A DNA stretch of 64,000 nt from Candidatus Opimibacter skivensis (GTDB lineage Bacteria > Bacteroidota > Bacteroidia > Chitinophagales > Saprospiraceae). The stretch lies in assembly GCA_016722045.1 (NCBI GenBank), contig JADKGY010000033.1, positions 1 through 64,000 on the forward strand. The letters run 5' to 3'. This document shows positions 1 through 12,100 of the stretch, one piece after another. The notes under the pieces were generated by a model that worked only from the letters and a program-made list of their open reading frames with translations, did not search any database and had not been told where the DNA came from. How positions within the stretch are numbered: position 1 is the stretch's first letter; each line of letters opens with the position of its first letter. A program made the position numbers and the translations under genes.

Positions 1-174
1 GACAATCAATTGTTGTTGGAGAAGGTAATGTTGCAATGACAGGAGCTGCTATATCCTGAACATTTATCGTTTGTGAAGCACTGGATGAATTACCGCACGC
101 ATCTGTTGCCGTCCAGGTTCTGATAACACTGTATTCTCCGCACAATCACCAGGTGTTGTTACATCATTTTGAAG

Positions 175-855
175 TCAGTGTGAAAGCACTTCCGCTGCAT
201 CCGTTGCAGTGGCAACGGCAAAGACCGGAGTCGAAGGACAATCAATTGTGGTTGGAGCAGGTAATGTTGCAATAACAGGAGCTGTGATATCCTGAACATT
301 GATGGTTTGTGAAGCACTGGATGAATTACCACATGCATCTGTTGCTGTCCATGTTCTGGTAACACTGTATTCTCCCGCACAATCTCCGGATGTTGTTACA
401 TCAGCTGAAGTCAGTGTGAAGGCGCTTCCGCATGCATCCGTTGCAGTGGCAACAGCAAAGACTGGTGCAGCAGGACAATCAATTGTTGATGGCAAGGTAA
501 CCCTGCCTGCTAAAACAGGTGCTGTAACATCCTGAACATTTATGGTTTGTGAAGCACTGGATGAATTACCACATGCATCTGTTGCTGTCCATGTTCTGGT
601 GACACTGTATTCTCCCGCACAATCTCCGGATGTTGTTACATCAGCTGAAGTCAGTGAGTGTGGCATCGCAAGCATCCGTTGCAGTGGCAACAGCAAAGAC
701 CGGTGTAGCAGGACAATCAATTGTTGCAGCAAGGCCAGGCCTGCAAAAACGGGTGCTGTATTATCCTGAACATTTATCGTCTGCTGAAGCACTGGATGAA
801 TTACCACATGCATCCGTTGCTGTCCACGTTCTTGTGACACTGTATGATCCGGCAC
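175..855 (-). CDS. Gene A fragment: 79-residue HYR-like modules, broken frames
   Basis: This open stretch encodes about two and a half 79-residue modules with the TATDACGN and INVQD motifs of the adjacent array. It opens and closes in out-of-frame sequence. Compared with neighbouring modules, bases are missing around 655-665, 780 and 1210-1225, so the frame changes several times between 1 and 1250. I treat it as part of gene A, not as an independent gene. No start codon or signal peptide supports a separate protein. Confidence 0.45.
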   Translation of the reverse strand: MPDHTVSQERGQQRMHVVIHPVLQQTINVQDNTAPVFAGLALLQQLIVLLHRSLLLPLQRMLAMPHSLTSADVTTSGDCAGEYSVTRTWTATDACGNSSSASQTINVQDVTAPVLAGRVTLPSTIDCPAAPVFAVATATDACGSAFTLTSADVTTSGDCAGEYSVTRTWTATDACGNSSSASQTINVQDITAPVIATLPAPTTIDCPSTPVFAVATATDAAEVLSH

Positions 856-1245
856 ATTCTCCCGATGTTGTTACATCAGCTGAAGTCAGTGTGAATGAAC
901 TTCCGCAAGCATCCGTTGCAGTGGCAACTGCAAAGACTGGTGCAGCAGGACAATCAATTGTTGATGGAGATGGTAATGCTGCAATAACAGGCGCTGTTAT
1001 ATCCTGTACATTGATGGTTTGTGAAGCACTGGATGAATTACCGCAATCATCTGTTGCTGTCCAGGTTCTTGTGACACTGTATGATCCGGCACAAGCTCCT
1101 GTTGTAGTGACATCAGAAGAAGTCAGCGTGAAATCACTGCCGCAGGCATCAGTTGCAGTAGCAACAGCAAAGACTGGAGAATTAGTACAGTCTATGGTTG
1201 TTGTAGCCGGAAGTGCTTAATAACAGGGCTGTGATATCCTGGACA

Positions 1246-4200
1246 TTAATTGTTTGCGAAGCAGTTGATGAATTTCCACATGCATCTGTTGCTGTCCATG
1301 TTCTGGTGACACTGTATTCTCGCACAATCTCCGGATGTTGTTACATCATTTGAAGTCAGTGTGAAAGCACTTCCGCATGCATCCGTTGCAGTGGCAACTG
1401 CAAAGACTGGTGCAGCAGGACAATCAATTGTTGCAGGGCAGGAAAAGCCTGCAATTACAGGAGCTGTTATATCCTGAACATTTATCGTTTGTGAAGCACT
1501 GGATGAATTACCGCATGCATCCGTTGCCGTCCAGGTTCTGGTAACACTGTATTCACCGGCACAATCACCAGGTGTGGTTACATCATTTGAAGTCAGTGTG
1601 AATACACTTGCACATGCATCTGTAGCCGTAGCCACAGCAAATACCGGAACAGAAGGACAATCAATTGTTGTTGGAGAAGGTAATGTTGCAATGACAGGTG
1701 CTGATATATCCTGAACATTTATCGTTTGTGAAGCACTGGATGAATTACCGCATGCATCTGTTGCCGTCCAGGTTCTGGTGACACTGTATTCTCCCGCACA
1801 ATCTCCGGATGTTGTTACATCAGCTGAAGTCAGTGTGAATACACTTCCGCATGCATCTGTTGCAGTGGCAACAGCAAAAACAGGAGTTGCAGGACAATCA
1901 ATTGTTGCCGGGGCAGGTAAAGCCGCAATTACAGGTGCTGTTACATCCTGGACATTTATCGTTTGTGAAGCACTGGATGAATTACCACATGCATCTGTTG
2001 CTGTCCATGTTCTGGTAACACTGTATTCTCCTGCACAATCACCAGGTGTGGTTACATCATTTGAAGTCAGTGTGAAAGCACTTCCGCATGCATCCGTTGC
2101 AGTAGCAACTGCAAAGACCGGAGTAGCAGGACAATCAATCGTTGATGCAGTAGGTAATGATGCTATCACAGGTGCTGTTACATCCTGGACATTTATCGTT
2201 TGTGAAGCACTGGATGAATTACCACATCCATCCGTTGCCGTCCAGGTTCTGGTGACACTGTATTCTCCTGCACAATCACCGGATGTTGATACATCAGCTG
2301 AAGTCAGCGTGAATGAACTTCCGCATGCATCCGTAGCCGTAGCCACTGCAAAGACCGGTGCAGCAGGACAATCAATTGTTGCCGGGGCAGGAAGTGCGGC
2401 TATGACAGGTGCTGATACATCCTGAACATTTATCGTTTGTGAAGCACTGGATGAATTACCACATCCATCTGTTGCTGTCCAGGTTCTGGTGACACTGTAT
2501 GATCCGGCACATTCTCCCGATGTTGTTACATCATCAGATGTGAGCGTGAATGAACTTCCACAAGCATCAATGGCTGTAGCAACCTCAAAAACCGGTGTTA
2601 TTGAACAGTCGATTGTTGATGGTGCTGGAAGTGCAGCAATGACAGGCGCTGTGATGTCCTGTACATTGATGGTTTGAGTTGCTGTTGAAACATTCCCGCA
2701 ATCATCTGTTGCTGTCCAGGTTCTTGTGACACTGTATGATCCGGCACATTCTCCTGATGTTGTTACATCACCAGATGTGAGTGCGAATGAACTTCCGCAT
2801 GCATCTGTTGCAGTGGCTGTTGCAAATATTGGTGTTGTTGGACAATTAATCGTTGTTGGTGCAGGTAATGCTGCAATAACAGGTGCTGTAATGTCCTGAA
2901 CATTGATGGTTTGAGTTGCTGTTGAAACATTCCCGCAATCATCCGTTGCTGTCCATGTTCTCGTCACACTGTATGATCCGGTGCAAGCTCCCGATGTTGT
3001 TATATCATTAGAAGTAAGTGTGAAGGAACTTCCGCATGCATCCGTTGCTGTGGCAACAGCAAAGACTGGTGTTGAAGGACAATCAATTGTCGTTGGAGCA
3101 GGTAGTGCATCAATGACAGGAGCTGTTATATCCTGAACATTTATTGTTTGTGAAGCACTGGATGAATTACCACATGCATCCATTGCTGTCCACGTTCTGG
3201 TGACACTGTATTCTCCCGCACAATCTCCGGATGTTGATACATCAGCTGAAGTCAGTGTGAAAGCACTTCCGCATGCATCCGTAGCCGTAGCCACAGCGAA
3301 CACCGGAGTAGCAGGACAATCAATTGTTGATGCAGTAGGTAATGATGCAATGACAGGCGCTGTAATGTCCTGAACATTGATGGTTTGTGAAGCACTTGAT
3401 GAATTACTACATGCATCTGTTGCCGTCCAGGTTCTGATAACACTGTATTCTCCTGCACAATCACCAGGTGTGGTTACATCATTTGAAGTCAGTGTGAATG
3501 CACTTCCGCATGCATCCGTTGCAGTGGCAACAGCAAAGACTGGTGCAGCAGGACAATCAATTGTTGCCGGGGCAGGTAAAGCCGCAATTACAGGTGCTGT
3601 TACATCCTGGACATTTATCGTTTGTGAAGCACTGGATGAATTACCACATGCATCTGTTGCCGTCCATGTTCTGATAACACTGTATTCTCCCGCACAATCT
3701 CCGGATGTTGATACATCAGCTGAAGTCAGTGTGAAGGCACTTCCGCATGCATCCGTTGCAGTGGCAACTGCAAAGACTGGTGCAGCAGGACAATCAATTG
3801 TTGTTGGAGAAGGTAATGTTGCAATAACAGGTGCTGTTACATCCTGGACATTTATCGTTTGTGAAGCACTGGATGAATTACCACATGCATCTGTTGCTGT
3901 CCATGTTCTGGTAACACTGTATTCTCCTGCACAATCACCGGGTGTGGTTACATCATTTGAAGTCAGTGTGAATACACTTCCGCATGCATCCGTAGCCGTA
4001 GCCACAGCAAATACCGGAGTAGCAGGACAATCAATTGTTGATGCAGTAGGTAATGATGCTATCACAGGTGCTGTTATATCCTGAACATTTATCGTTTGTG
4101 AAGCACTGGATGAAGTACCACATCCATCTGTTGATGTCCATGTTCTTGTGACACTGTATTCTCCCGCACAATCACCGGGTGTGGTTACATCATTTGAAGT

Positions 4201-6162
4201 CAGTGTGAATACACTTCCGCATGCATCCGTAGCCGTAGCCACAGCAAATACCGGAGTAGCAGGACAATCAATCGTTGATGCAGTAGGTAATGATGCAATG
4301 ACAGGCGCTGTAATGTCCTGAACATTGATGGTTTGTGAAGCACTGGATGAATTACCACAGGCATCTGTTGCTGTCCATGTTCTGGTGACACTGTATTCTC
4401 CTGCACAATCACCGGGTGTGGTTACATCATTTGAAGTCAGTGTGAATACACTTCCGCATGCATCCGTAGCCGTAGCCACAGCAAATACCGGAGTAGCAGG
4501 ACAATCAATCGTTGATGCAGTAGGTAATGATGCAATGACAGGCGCTGTAATGTCCTGAACATTGATGGTTTGTGAAGCACTGGATGAATTACCACATCCA
4601 TCTGTTGCTGTCCATGTTCTTGTGACAATGTATTCTCCTGCACAATCACCGGGTGTGGTTACATCATTTGAAGTCAGTGTGAAGACACTTCCGCATGCAT
4701 CCGTTGCAGTGGCAACTGCAAAGACTGGTGCAGCAGGACAATCAATTGTTGCCGGGGCAGGTAAAGCCGCAATTACAGGTGCTGTTACATCCTGGACATT
4801 TATCGTTTGTGAAGCACTGGATGAATTACTACATGCATCCGTTGCTATCCAGATTCTTGTAACACTGTATTCTCCTGCACAATCTCCGGATGTTGTTACA
4901 TCAGCTGAAGTCAGCGTGAAGGCACTTCCGCATGCATCCGCTGCAGTGGCTACTGCAAAGACTGGTGCAGCAGGACAATCAATTGTTGCCGGGGCAGGTA
5001 AAGCCGCAATTACAGGCGCTGTTACATCCTGGACATTTATCGTTTGTGAAGCACTGGATGAATTACCGCATGCATCTGTTGCTGTCCAGGTTCTGGTGAC
5101 ACTGTATTCTCCTGCACAATCACCGGGTGTGGTTACATCATTTGAAGTCAGTGTGAATACACTTGCACATGCATCCGTTGCAGTGGCAACTGCAAAGACC
5201 GGAGTCGACGGACAATTAATTGTGGTTGTAATAGGTAGTGCATCAATGACAGGAGCTGTAATGTCCTGGACATTTATCGTTTGTGAAGCACTGGATGAAT
5301 TACCGCATGCATCCGTTGCTATCCAGATTCTTGTAACACTGTATTCTCCTGCACAATCTCCGGATGTTGTTACATCAGCTGAAGTCAGCGTGAAGGCACT
5401 TCCGCATGCATCCGTTGCAGTGGCTACAGCAAACACCGGAGTAGCAGGACAATCAATTGTTGCCGGGGCAGGTAAAGCCGCAATTACAGGTGCTGTTACA
5501 TCCTGGACATTTATCGTTTGTGAAGCACTGGATGAATTACCGCATGCATCTGTTGCTGTCCAGGTTCTGGTGACACTGTATTCTCCTGCACAATCACCGG
5601 GTGTGGTTACATCATTTGAAGTCAGTGTGAATACACTTCCGCATGCATCCGTTGCTGTGGCAACTGCAAAGACCGGAGTCGACGGACAATTAATTGTGGT
5701 TGTAATAGGTAGTGCATCAATGACAGGAGCTGTAATGTCCTGAACATTTATCGTTTGTGAAGCACTGGATGAATTACCGCATGCATCTGTTGCCGTCCAG
5801 GTTCTGGTGACACTGTATTCTCCTGCACAATCACCAGATGTGGTTACATCATTTGAAGTCAGTGTAAAAGCACTTCCGCATGCATCCGTTGCAGTGGCAA
5901 CAGCAAAGACCGGAGTCGACGGACAATTAATTGTGGTTGTAATAGGTAGTGCATCAATGACAGGAGCTGTAATGTCCTGAACATTTATCGTTTGTGAAGC
6001 ACTGGATGAATTACCGCATGCATCTGTTGCCGTCCAGGTTCTGGTAACACTGTATTCTCCCGCACAATCTCCAGATGTTGTTACATCATTTGAAGTCAGT
6101 GTGAAGGCACTTCCGCATGCATCCGTAGCCGTGGCACAGCAAATACCGGAGTAGCAGGACAA
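1246..6162 (-). CDS. Gene A fragment: array of 79-residue HYR-like modules
   Basis: This 1,638-residue reading frame is almost entirely about 20 tandem copies of a 79-residue module. Each has the pattern [58 protein letters not shown] and SQTINVQD. Four regularly spaced cysteines per module fit disulfide-stabilised extracellular Ig-like domains. The first residues (6162-6135) are out of frame: one C is missing near 6134 relative to other copies, and the true frame continues from the fragment at 6096-15275. The last ~25 residues are also out of frame, after two bases are lost near 1320. The role is inferred as a stalk or adhesin segment. Copies are so similar that copy number may be mis-assembled. 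Confidence 0.7.
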   Translation of the reverse strand: MSCYSGICCATATDACGSAFTLTSNDVTTSGDCAGEYSVTRTWTATDACGNSSSASQTINVQDITAPVIDALPITTTINCPSTPVFAVATATDACGSAFTLTSNDVTTSGDCAGEYSVTRTWTATDACGNSSSASQTINVQDITAPVIDALPITTTINCPSTPVFAVATATDACGSVFTLTSNDVTTPGDCAGEYSVTRTWTATDACGNSSSASQTINVQDVTAPVIAALPAPATIDCPATPVFAVATATDACGSAFTLTSADVTTSGDCAGEYSVTRIWIATDACGNSSSASQTINVQDITAPVIDALPITTTINCPSTPVFAVATATDACASVFTLTSNDVTTPGDCAGEYSVTRTWTATDACGNSSSASQTINVQDVTAPVIAALPAPATIDCPAAPVFAVATAADACGSAFTLTSADVTTSGDCAGEYSVTRIWIATDACSNSSSASQTINVQDVTAPVIAALPAPATIDCPAAPVFAVATATDACGSVFTLTSNDVTTPGDCAGEYIVTRTWTATDGCGNSSSASQTINVQDITAPVIASLPTASTIDCPATPVFAVATATDACGSVFTLTSNDVTTPGDCAGEYSVTRTWTATDACGNSSSASQTINVQDITAPVIASLPTASTIDCPATPVFAVATATDACGSVFTLTSNDVTTPGDCAGEYSVTRTWTSTDGCGTSSSASQTINVQDITAPVIASLPTASTIDCPATPVFAVATATDACGSVFTLTSNDVTTPGDCAGEYSVTRTWTATDACGNSSSASQTINVQDVTAPVIATLPSPTTIDCPAAPVFAVATATDACGSAFTLTSADVSTSGDCAGEYSVIRTWTATDACGNSSSASQTINVQDVTAPVIAALPAPATIDCPAAPVFAVATATDACGSAFTLTSNDVTTPGDCAGEYSVIRTWTATDACSNSSSASQTINVQDITAPVIASLPTASTIDCPATPVFAVATATDACGSAFTLTSADVSTSGDCAGEYSVTRTWTAMDACGNSSSASQTINVQDITAPVIDALPAPTTIDCPSTPVFAVATATDACGSSFTLTSNDITTSGACTGSYSVTRTWTATDDCGNVSTATQTINVQDITAPVIAALPAPTTINCPTTPIFATATATDACGSSFALTSGDVTTSGECAGSYSVTRTWTATDDCGNVSTATQTINVQDITAPVIAALPAPSTIDCSITPVFEVATAIDACGSSFTLTSDDVTTSGECAGSYSVTRTWTATDGCGNSSSASQTINVQDVSAPVIAALPAPATIDCPAAPVFAVATATDACGSSFTLTSADVSTSGDCAGEYSVTRTWTATDGCGNSSSASQTINVQDVTAPVIASLPTASTIDCPATPVFAVATATDACGSAFTLTSNDVTTPGDCAGEYSVTRTWTATDACGNSSSASQTINVQDVTAPVIAALPAPATIDCPATPVFAVATATDACGSVFTLTSADVTTSGDCAGEYSVTRTWTATDACGNSSSASQTINVQDISAPVIATLPSPTTIDCPSVPVFAVATATDACASVFTLTSNDVTTPGDCAGEYSVTRTWTATDACGNSSSASQTINVQDITAPVIAGFSCPATIDCPAAPVFAVATATDACGSAFTLTSNDVTTSGDCARIQCHQNMDSNRCMWKFINCFANN

Positions 6163-9100
6163 TCAATCGTTGATGCAGTAGGTAATGTTGCAATAACAGG
6201 AGCTGTTATATCCTGAACATTTATCGTTTGTGAAGCACTTGATGAATTACCGCATGCATCTGTTGCTGTCCATGTTCTGGTAACACTGTATTCTCCTGCA
6301 CAATCACCAGATGTGGATACATCATTTGAAGTCAGTGTGAATACACTTCCGCATGCATCCGTAGCCGTAGCCACAGCAAATACCGGAGTAGCAGGACAAT
6401 CAATCGTTGATGCAGTAGGTAATGATGCAATGACAGGCGCTGTAATGTCCTGAACATTGATGGTTTGTGAAGCACTGGATGAATTACCACATGCATCTGT
6501 TGCGAGCCATGTTCTTGTTGTTGCATATGATCCGGCACATGATCCAGCCACTGTATCATCTGCAAAAGTGATCACTGGTGTTGCATCGCAAGCATCTAAA
6601 GCGGTAGGTGCAGTGAATGTTGGTGTTGAAGGACAGTTTATAGTTGCGTCAGCTCCCTCTCCTGTTAATACAGGTGCTGTGATATCCTGAACATTGATTA
6701 CCTGAGCTGCCGTTGCAGAATTTGAACACGCATCTGTAACCACATATGTCCTAGTCACTACTATCGGACATGTACCCGTTGATGCATCACTGCTTGTTAC
6801 TACTAATGCTCCGTCTGCTGTACATGCATCACTGATCGTTAAACCCAACAATTCAAGGGCTGAAACTGTCGTTACTGCCGCTGTTGCACTTCCTGCCACA
6901 CAACCTTCGACTGTTGTTGGAGCAATCGTCCCGGTGATTGATGGAACCGTGGTATCATTTACATTGATGACCTGAGTTGCTGTTGTTGAATTTGAACAAG
7001 CATCGGTTATGACATAAGTTCTGGTCACCACAACCGGACAAGCGCCTGATGTAGTCTGACTGCTTGTGACAACAAGATTTGCATCTGTTGTACAGGCATC
7101 ACTGATGGTTAAGCCAAGTAATTCAAGTGCAGAAACTGTTGTAACTGCTCCTGTTGCATCTCCTACTACACATCCTTCAACTGTCGTTGGTGCAATTGTT
7201 CCGGTAATCGTTGGTGAAGTTGTATCATTTACACTGATGACTTGTGTTGCTGTTGCTGAATTCGAACATGCGTCTGTTATGACATAAGTCCTGGTCACCA
7301 CAACAGGACAAGTACCTGCTGAAGTCTGACTGCTTGTGACAACGAGACTTGCATCTGTTGTACATGCATCACTGATAGTTAATCCCAATGCTTCAAGCGC
7401 TGCAACCGTTGTTACTGCTGTTGTTGCACTTCCTGCCACACAGCCTTCGACTGTTGTCGGAGAAATTGTTCCGGTAATTGTCGGGGCTGTTGTATCGTTT
7501 ACATTTATAACCTGTATGGCGGTTGATGAATTCGAACAAGCATCTGTTATGACATACGTTCTGGTCACCACAACAGGACAAGTGCCTGATGTAGTCTGAC
7601 TGCTTGTGACAACAAGATTTGCATCTGTTGTACATGCATCACTGATGGTTAAGCCAAGTAATTCAAGTGCAGAAACTGTTGTAACTGCTCCTGTTGCATC
7701 TCCTACTACACATCCTTCAACTGTCGTTGGTGCAATTGTTCCGGTAATCGTTGGTGAAGTTGTATCATTTACACTGATGACTTGTGTTGCTGTTGCTGAA
7801 TTCGAACATGCGTCTGTTATGACATAAGTCCTGGTCACCACAACAGGACAAGTACCTGCTGAAGTCTGACTGCTTGTGACAACGAGACTTGCATCTGTTG
7901 TACATGCATCACTGATAGTTAATCCCAATGCTTCAAGCGCTGCAACCGTTGTTACTGCTGCTGTTGCACTTCCTGCCACACAGCCTTCGACTGTTGTCGG
8001 AGCGATCGTGCCGGTGATTACCGGTGCTGTATTATCATCTACATTGATTACCTGTGCTGCTGTTGTGAAGTTCAGACATGCATCTGTGATGGTATAGGTT
8101 CTTGTCACTACGATTGGACATGTTCCTGTTGATGCATCACTGCTTGTTACCACTAATGATCCGTCCACCGTACATGCATCGCTAATCGTTAATCCCAATG
8201 CTTCAAGCGCTGCAACCGTTGTTACTGCCGTTGTTGCACTTCCTGCCACACAACCTTCGACTGTTGTTGGAGCAATCGTCCCGGTGATGGTCGGAGCTGT
8301 TGTATCATTTACATTTATAACCTGGGTGGCCGTCGATGAGTTCGAACATGCATCTCTTACTACATAAGTCCGAGTCACCACAACCGGACATGTGCCTGCT
8401 GAAGTCTGACTGCTTGTGACAGTTAATGAAGCATCAACTGTACAGGCATCACTTATTGTTAATCCTAATAACTCAAGTGCGGCAACTGTTGTGACTGCTG
8501 TCGTTGCATCCCCTACTACACAACCTTCAACTGTCGTTGGTGCAATTGTTCCGGAGATAGCTGGTGCCGTTGTATCATTTACATTGATGACCTGAGTTGC
8601 TGTTGTCGAATTTGAACATGCATCGGTTATCACATACGTTCTTGTCACTACAACTGGGCATGTGCCTGATGTTGTCTGACCGCTTGTGACAATGAGATTT
8701 TCATCTGTCGTACAAGCATCACTGATTGTAAGTCCAAGTAATTCAAGGCCTGCAACTGTAGTGGCTGCTGTTGTGGCATCACCCGTTACACATCCTTCAA
8801 CTGTAGTCGGAGGTATTGTACCGGTGATTGTCGGAGCAGTTGTATCATTTACATTGATGACCTGTGTCGCAGTCGTTGAATTTGAACATGCATCTGTGAT
8901 GACATAAATTCTTGTCACCACAACAGGACATGTGCCTGATGTTGTCTGACTACTTGTGACAGTTAATGAAGCATCAACTGTACAGGCATCACTTATAGTT
9001 AATCCTAATAACTCAAGTGCAGCTACTGTCGTTACAACTATTGTTGCATCTCCTACCACACAACCCTGAATAGTCACAGGAGCTATCGTTCCGGTGATGG

Positions 9101-12100
9101 TCGGAGCCGTGGTATCATTTACATTTATGACCTGAGTCGCTGTTGTTGAATTTGAACATGCATCTGTGATGACATAAGTTCTCGTCACCACTACAGGACA
9201 TGTGCCGGCGGTTGTCTGACTGCTTGTGACAACAAGATTTCCGTCCGTTGTACAGGCATCGCTGATTGTTAATCCAAGTGCTTCTAATGCGGCAACTGTC
9301 GTTACTGGTGATGTTGCATCTGCCGTTAAACATCCTTCAACTGTCGTTGGAGTAATTGTTCCGATAATCAATGGAGCTGTTGTATCATTTACATTGATGA
9401 CCTGGGTGGATGTAGATGAGTTCGAACAAGCATCTGTTATCACATATGTTCTTGTCACAACAACCGGACATGTGCCAGCTGTTGTCTGATTGCTTGTCAC
9501 AACAAGATTTGCATCAGTTGTACAGGCATCACTGATTGTTAATCCTAATAACTCAAGAGCTGCTAATGATGTGACTGCTGTTGTTGCATCTGCTGCCAAA
9601 CATCCTTCTACAGTTGCCGGGGCTATCGTTCCTGTAATCGTAGGTGAAGTTGTATCATTTACATTTATGACCTGAGTTGCTGTTGTTGAATTTGAACATG
9701 CATCTGTTATCACATAAGTTCTTGTCACCACAACAGGACATGTGCCGACTGCTGACTGGCTGCTTGTGACAACAATATTTCCGTCCGTTGTGCAGGCATC
9801 GCTGATGATTAATCCTAATAATTCAAGCGCTGCAAGTGTCGTAACTGCCGTTGTGGCATCTGCTGCCAAACATCCTTCAACTGTCGTTGGAGTTATTGTG
9901 CCGGTGATTGATGGAGAAGTTGTATCATTTACATTGATGACCTGTGTCGCTGTAGATGAATTTGAACATGCATCTGTTATCACATATGTTCTGGTCACCA
10001 CAACAGGGCAAGTACCTGCTGAAGTCTGACTGCTTGTCACAACAAGATTCGCATCCGTTGTACAGGCATCACTAATTGTAAGTCCAAGTAACTCAAGCCC
10101 TGCAACTGTAGAAGCTGCTGTTGTGGCATCACCCGTTACACATCCCTCAACTGTTGTAGGAGCTATTGTGCCGGTGATTGTTGGAGCTGTTGTATCATTT
10201 ACATTGATGACCTGTGTCGCAGTCGTTGAATTCGAACATGCATCGGTTATCACATACGTTCTGGTCACCACAACCGGACATGTGCCTGTCGAAGTCTGAC
10301 TGCTTGTCACAACAAGATTTTCATCTGTTGTACAGGCATCGCTGATGGTTAGTCCCAGTTCTTCTAATGCAAGTACTGTTGTAACCGCCGTTGTGGCATC
10401 TGTTGCCAAACATCCTTCAACTGTCGTTGGAGTAATCGTTCCTGTTATCGTTGGTGAAGTTGTATCATTTACATTGATGACCTGTGTTGCTGTAGATGAA
10501 TTTGAACATGCATCTGTGATGACGTATGTTCTTGTCACTACAACCGGGCATGTGCCTGATGTTATCTGACTACTTGTAACTACAAGATTTTCATCTGTTG
10601 TACATGCATCACCAATTGTTAATCCTAGTCCTTCAAGTTCTGCTACTGTTGTTGCCGCTGTTGTTGCATCTGCTTCAAGGCAGCCTTCAACTGTGGAAGG
10701 CGCTATTGTTCCGGTGATTGTCGGAGCCGTTGTATCATTTACATTGATGACCTGGGTTGCAGTTGAAGAATTTGAACATGCATCTGTGATCACATAAGTT
10801 CTTGTCACTACAACCGGACATGTGCCTGATGTTGTCTGACTACTTGTAACTACAAGGTTTTCATCTGTTGTGCAGGCATCACTGATCGTTAATCCAAGTC
10901 CTTCAAGTCCTGCAACTGTCGTTGCGGCTGTTGTTGCATCTGCTTCAAGGCAGCCTTCAACAGTTGATGCAGTTATTGTTCCGGTGATTGATGGAGCTGT
11001 TGTATCATTTACATTGATGACCTGAGCTGCAGTCGATGAATTTGAACATGCATCTGTAATGACATAAGTCCTTGTCACTACAACTGGGCAGGTACCCGAT
11101 GTTGTTTGACTACTTGTAACTACAAGATTTTCATCTGTTGTACAGGCATCACTGATGGTTAATCCAAACCCTTCAAGTTCTGCTACTGTTGCTGCGGCTG
11201 TTGTTGCATCTGCTTCAAGGCAGCCTTCAACTGTTGATGGAGTTATTGTTCCGGTGATTGATGGAGCTGTTGTATCATTTACATTGATAACCTGTGTCGC
11301 TGTAGATGAATTTGAACAAGCATCTGTTATCACATAAGTTCTTGTCACTACAACTGGGCATGTGCCCGATGTCGTCTGACTGCTTGTAACCACAAGATTT
11401 TCATCTGTTGTGCAGGCATCGGTGATTGCAAGTCCAAGTCCTTCAAGGTCTTCCACTGTCGTTGCGGCTGTTGATGCATCTGCTTCCAGGCAGCCTTCAA
11501 CTGTGGTTGGTGCTATTGTTCCGGAGATGGACGGAGCCGTGGTATCATTTACATTAATGACCTGGGTTGCAGTTGACGAATTTGAACAAGCATCAGTTAT
11601 CACATAAATCCTTGTCACTACAACCGGGCATGTGCCTGAAGTTGTCTGACTGCTTGTAACCACCAGATTTTCATCTGTTGTACAGGCATCACTAATTGTT
11701 AAGCCTAGTGCTTCAAGTTCTGCAACTGTAGTAGCTGCTGCTGTAGCATCCGCAGTTACACATCCTTCAACTGTTGACGGGGCTATTGTGCCGGTGATCG
11801 TTGGTGAAGTTGTATCATTTACATTGATGACCTGGGTAGCTGTTGTCGAATTTGAACATGCATCTGTGATAACGTATGTTCTGGTTACCACTACAGGACA
11901 TGTGCCTAATGACGTCTGACTGCTTGTGACAACGAGATTTGCATCCGTTGTACAGGCATCAGAAATTGTTAACCCTAGTGCTTCAAGTCCGGCAACTGTT
12001 GTGACTGCTGCTGTTGTACAGGCATCACTTATTGTTAAGCCAAGTGCTTCAAGTCCGACAACTGTAGTTACAGCTGCTGTTGCATCCGCAGTTACACATC

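Larger units (their letters stand above)
1..6690 (-). repeat. Array of 237-bp (79-residue) modules, about 27 copies
   Basis: Near-identical 237-bp units recur; for example, the same sequence phase appears at 4325 and 4562. The unit is a multiple of three, so copy-number change keeps the frame. Neighbouring copies are often far more alike in DNA than in distant parts of the array, pointing to recent tandem amplification or homogenisation. The first unit (about 6450-6690) is an 80-residue variant resembling gene B modules. The array continues past the window start. Confidence 0.85.

Noticed and set aside
4562..5743. Long plus-strand open frames inside the repeat arrays (also 1778-2425, 3377-4084, 35246-35926, 35966-36901)
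   Set aside because: They are antisense to the 79- and 80-residue arrays. Because every unit length is a multiple of three, a stop-free antisense frame is copied with each repeat. They have no signal peptide, family match or promoter.
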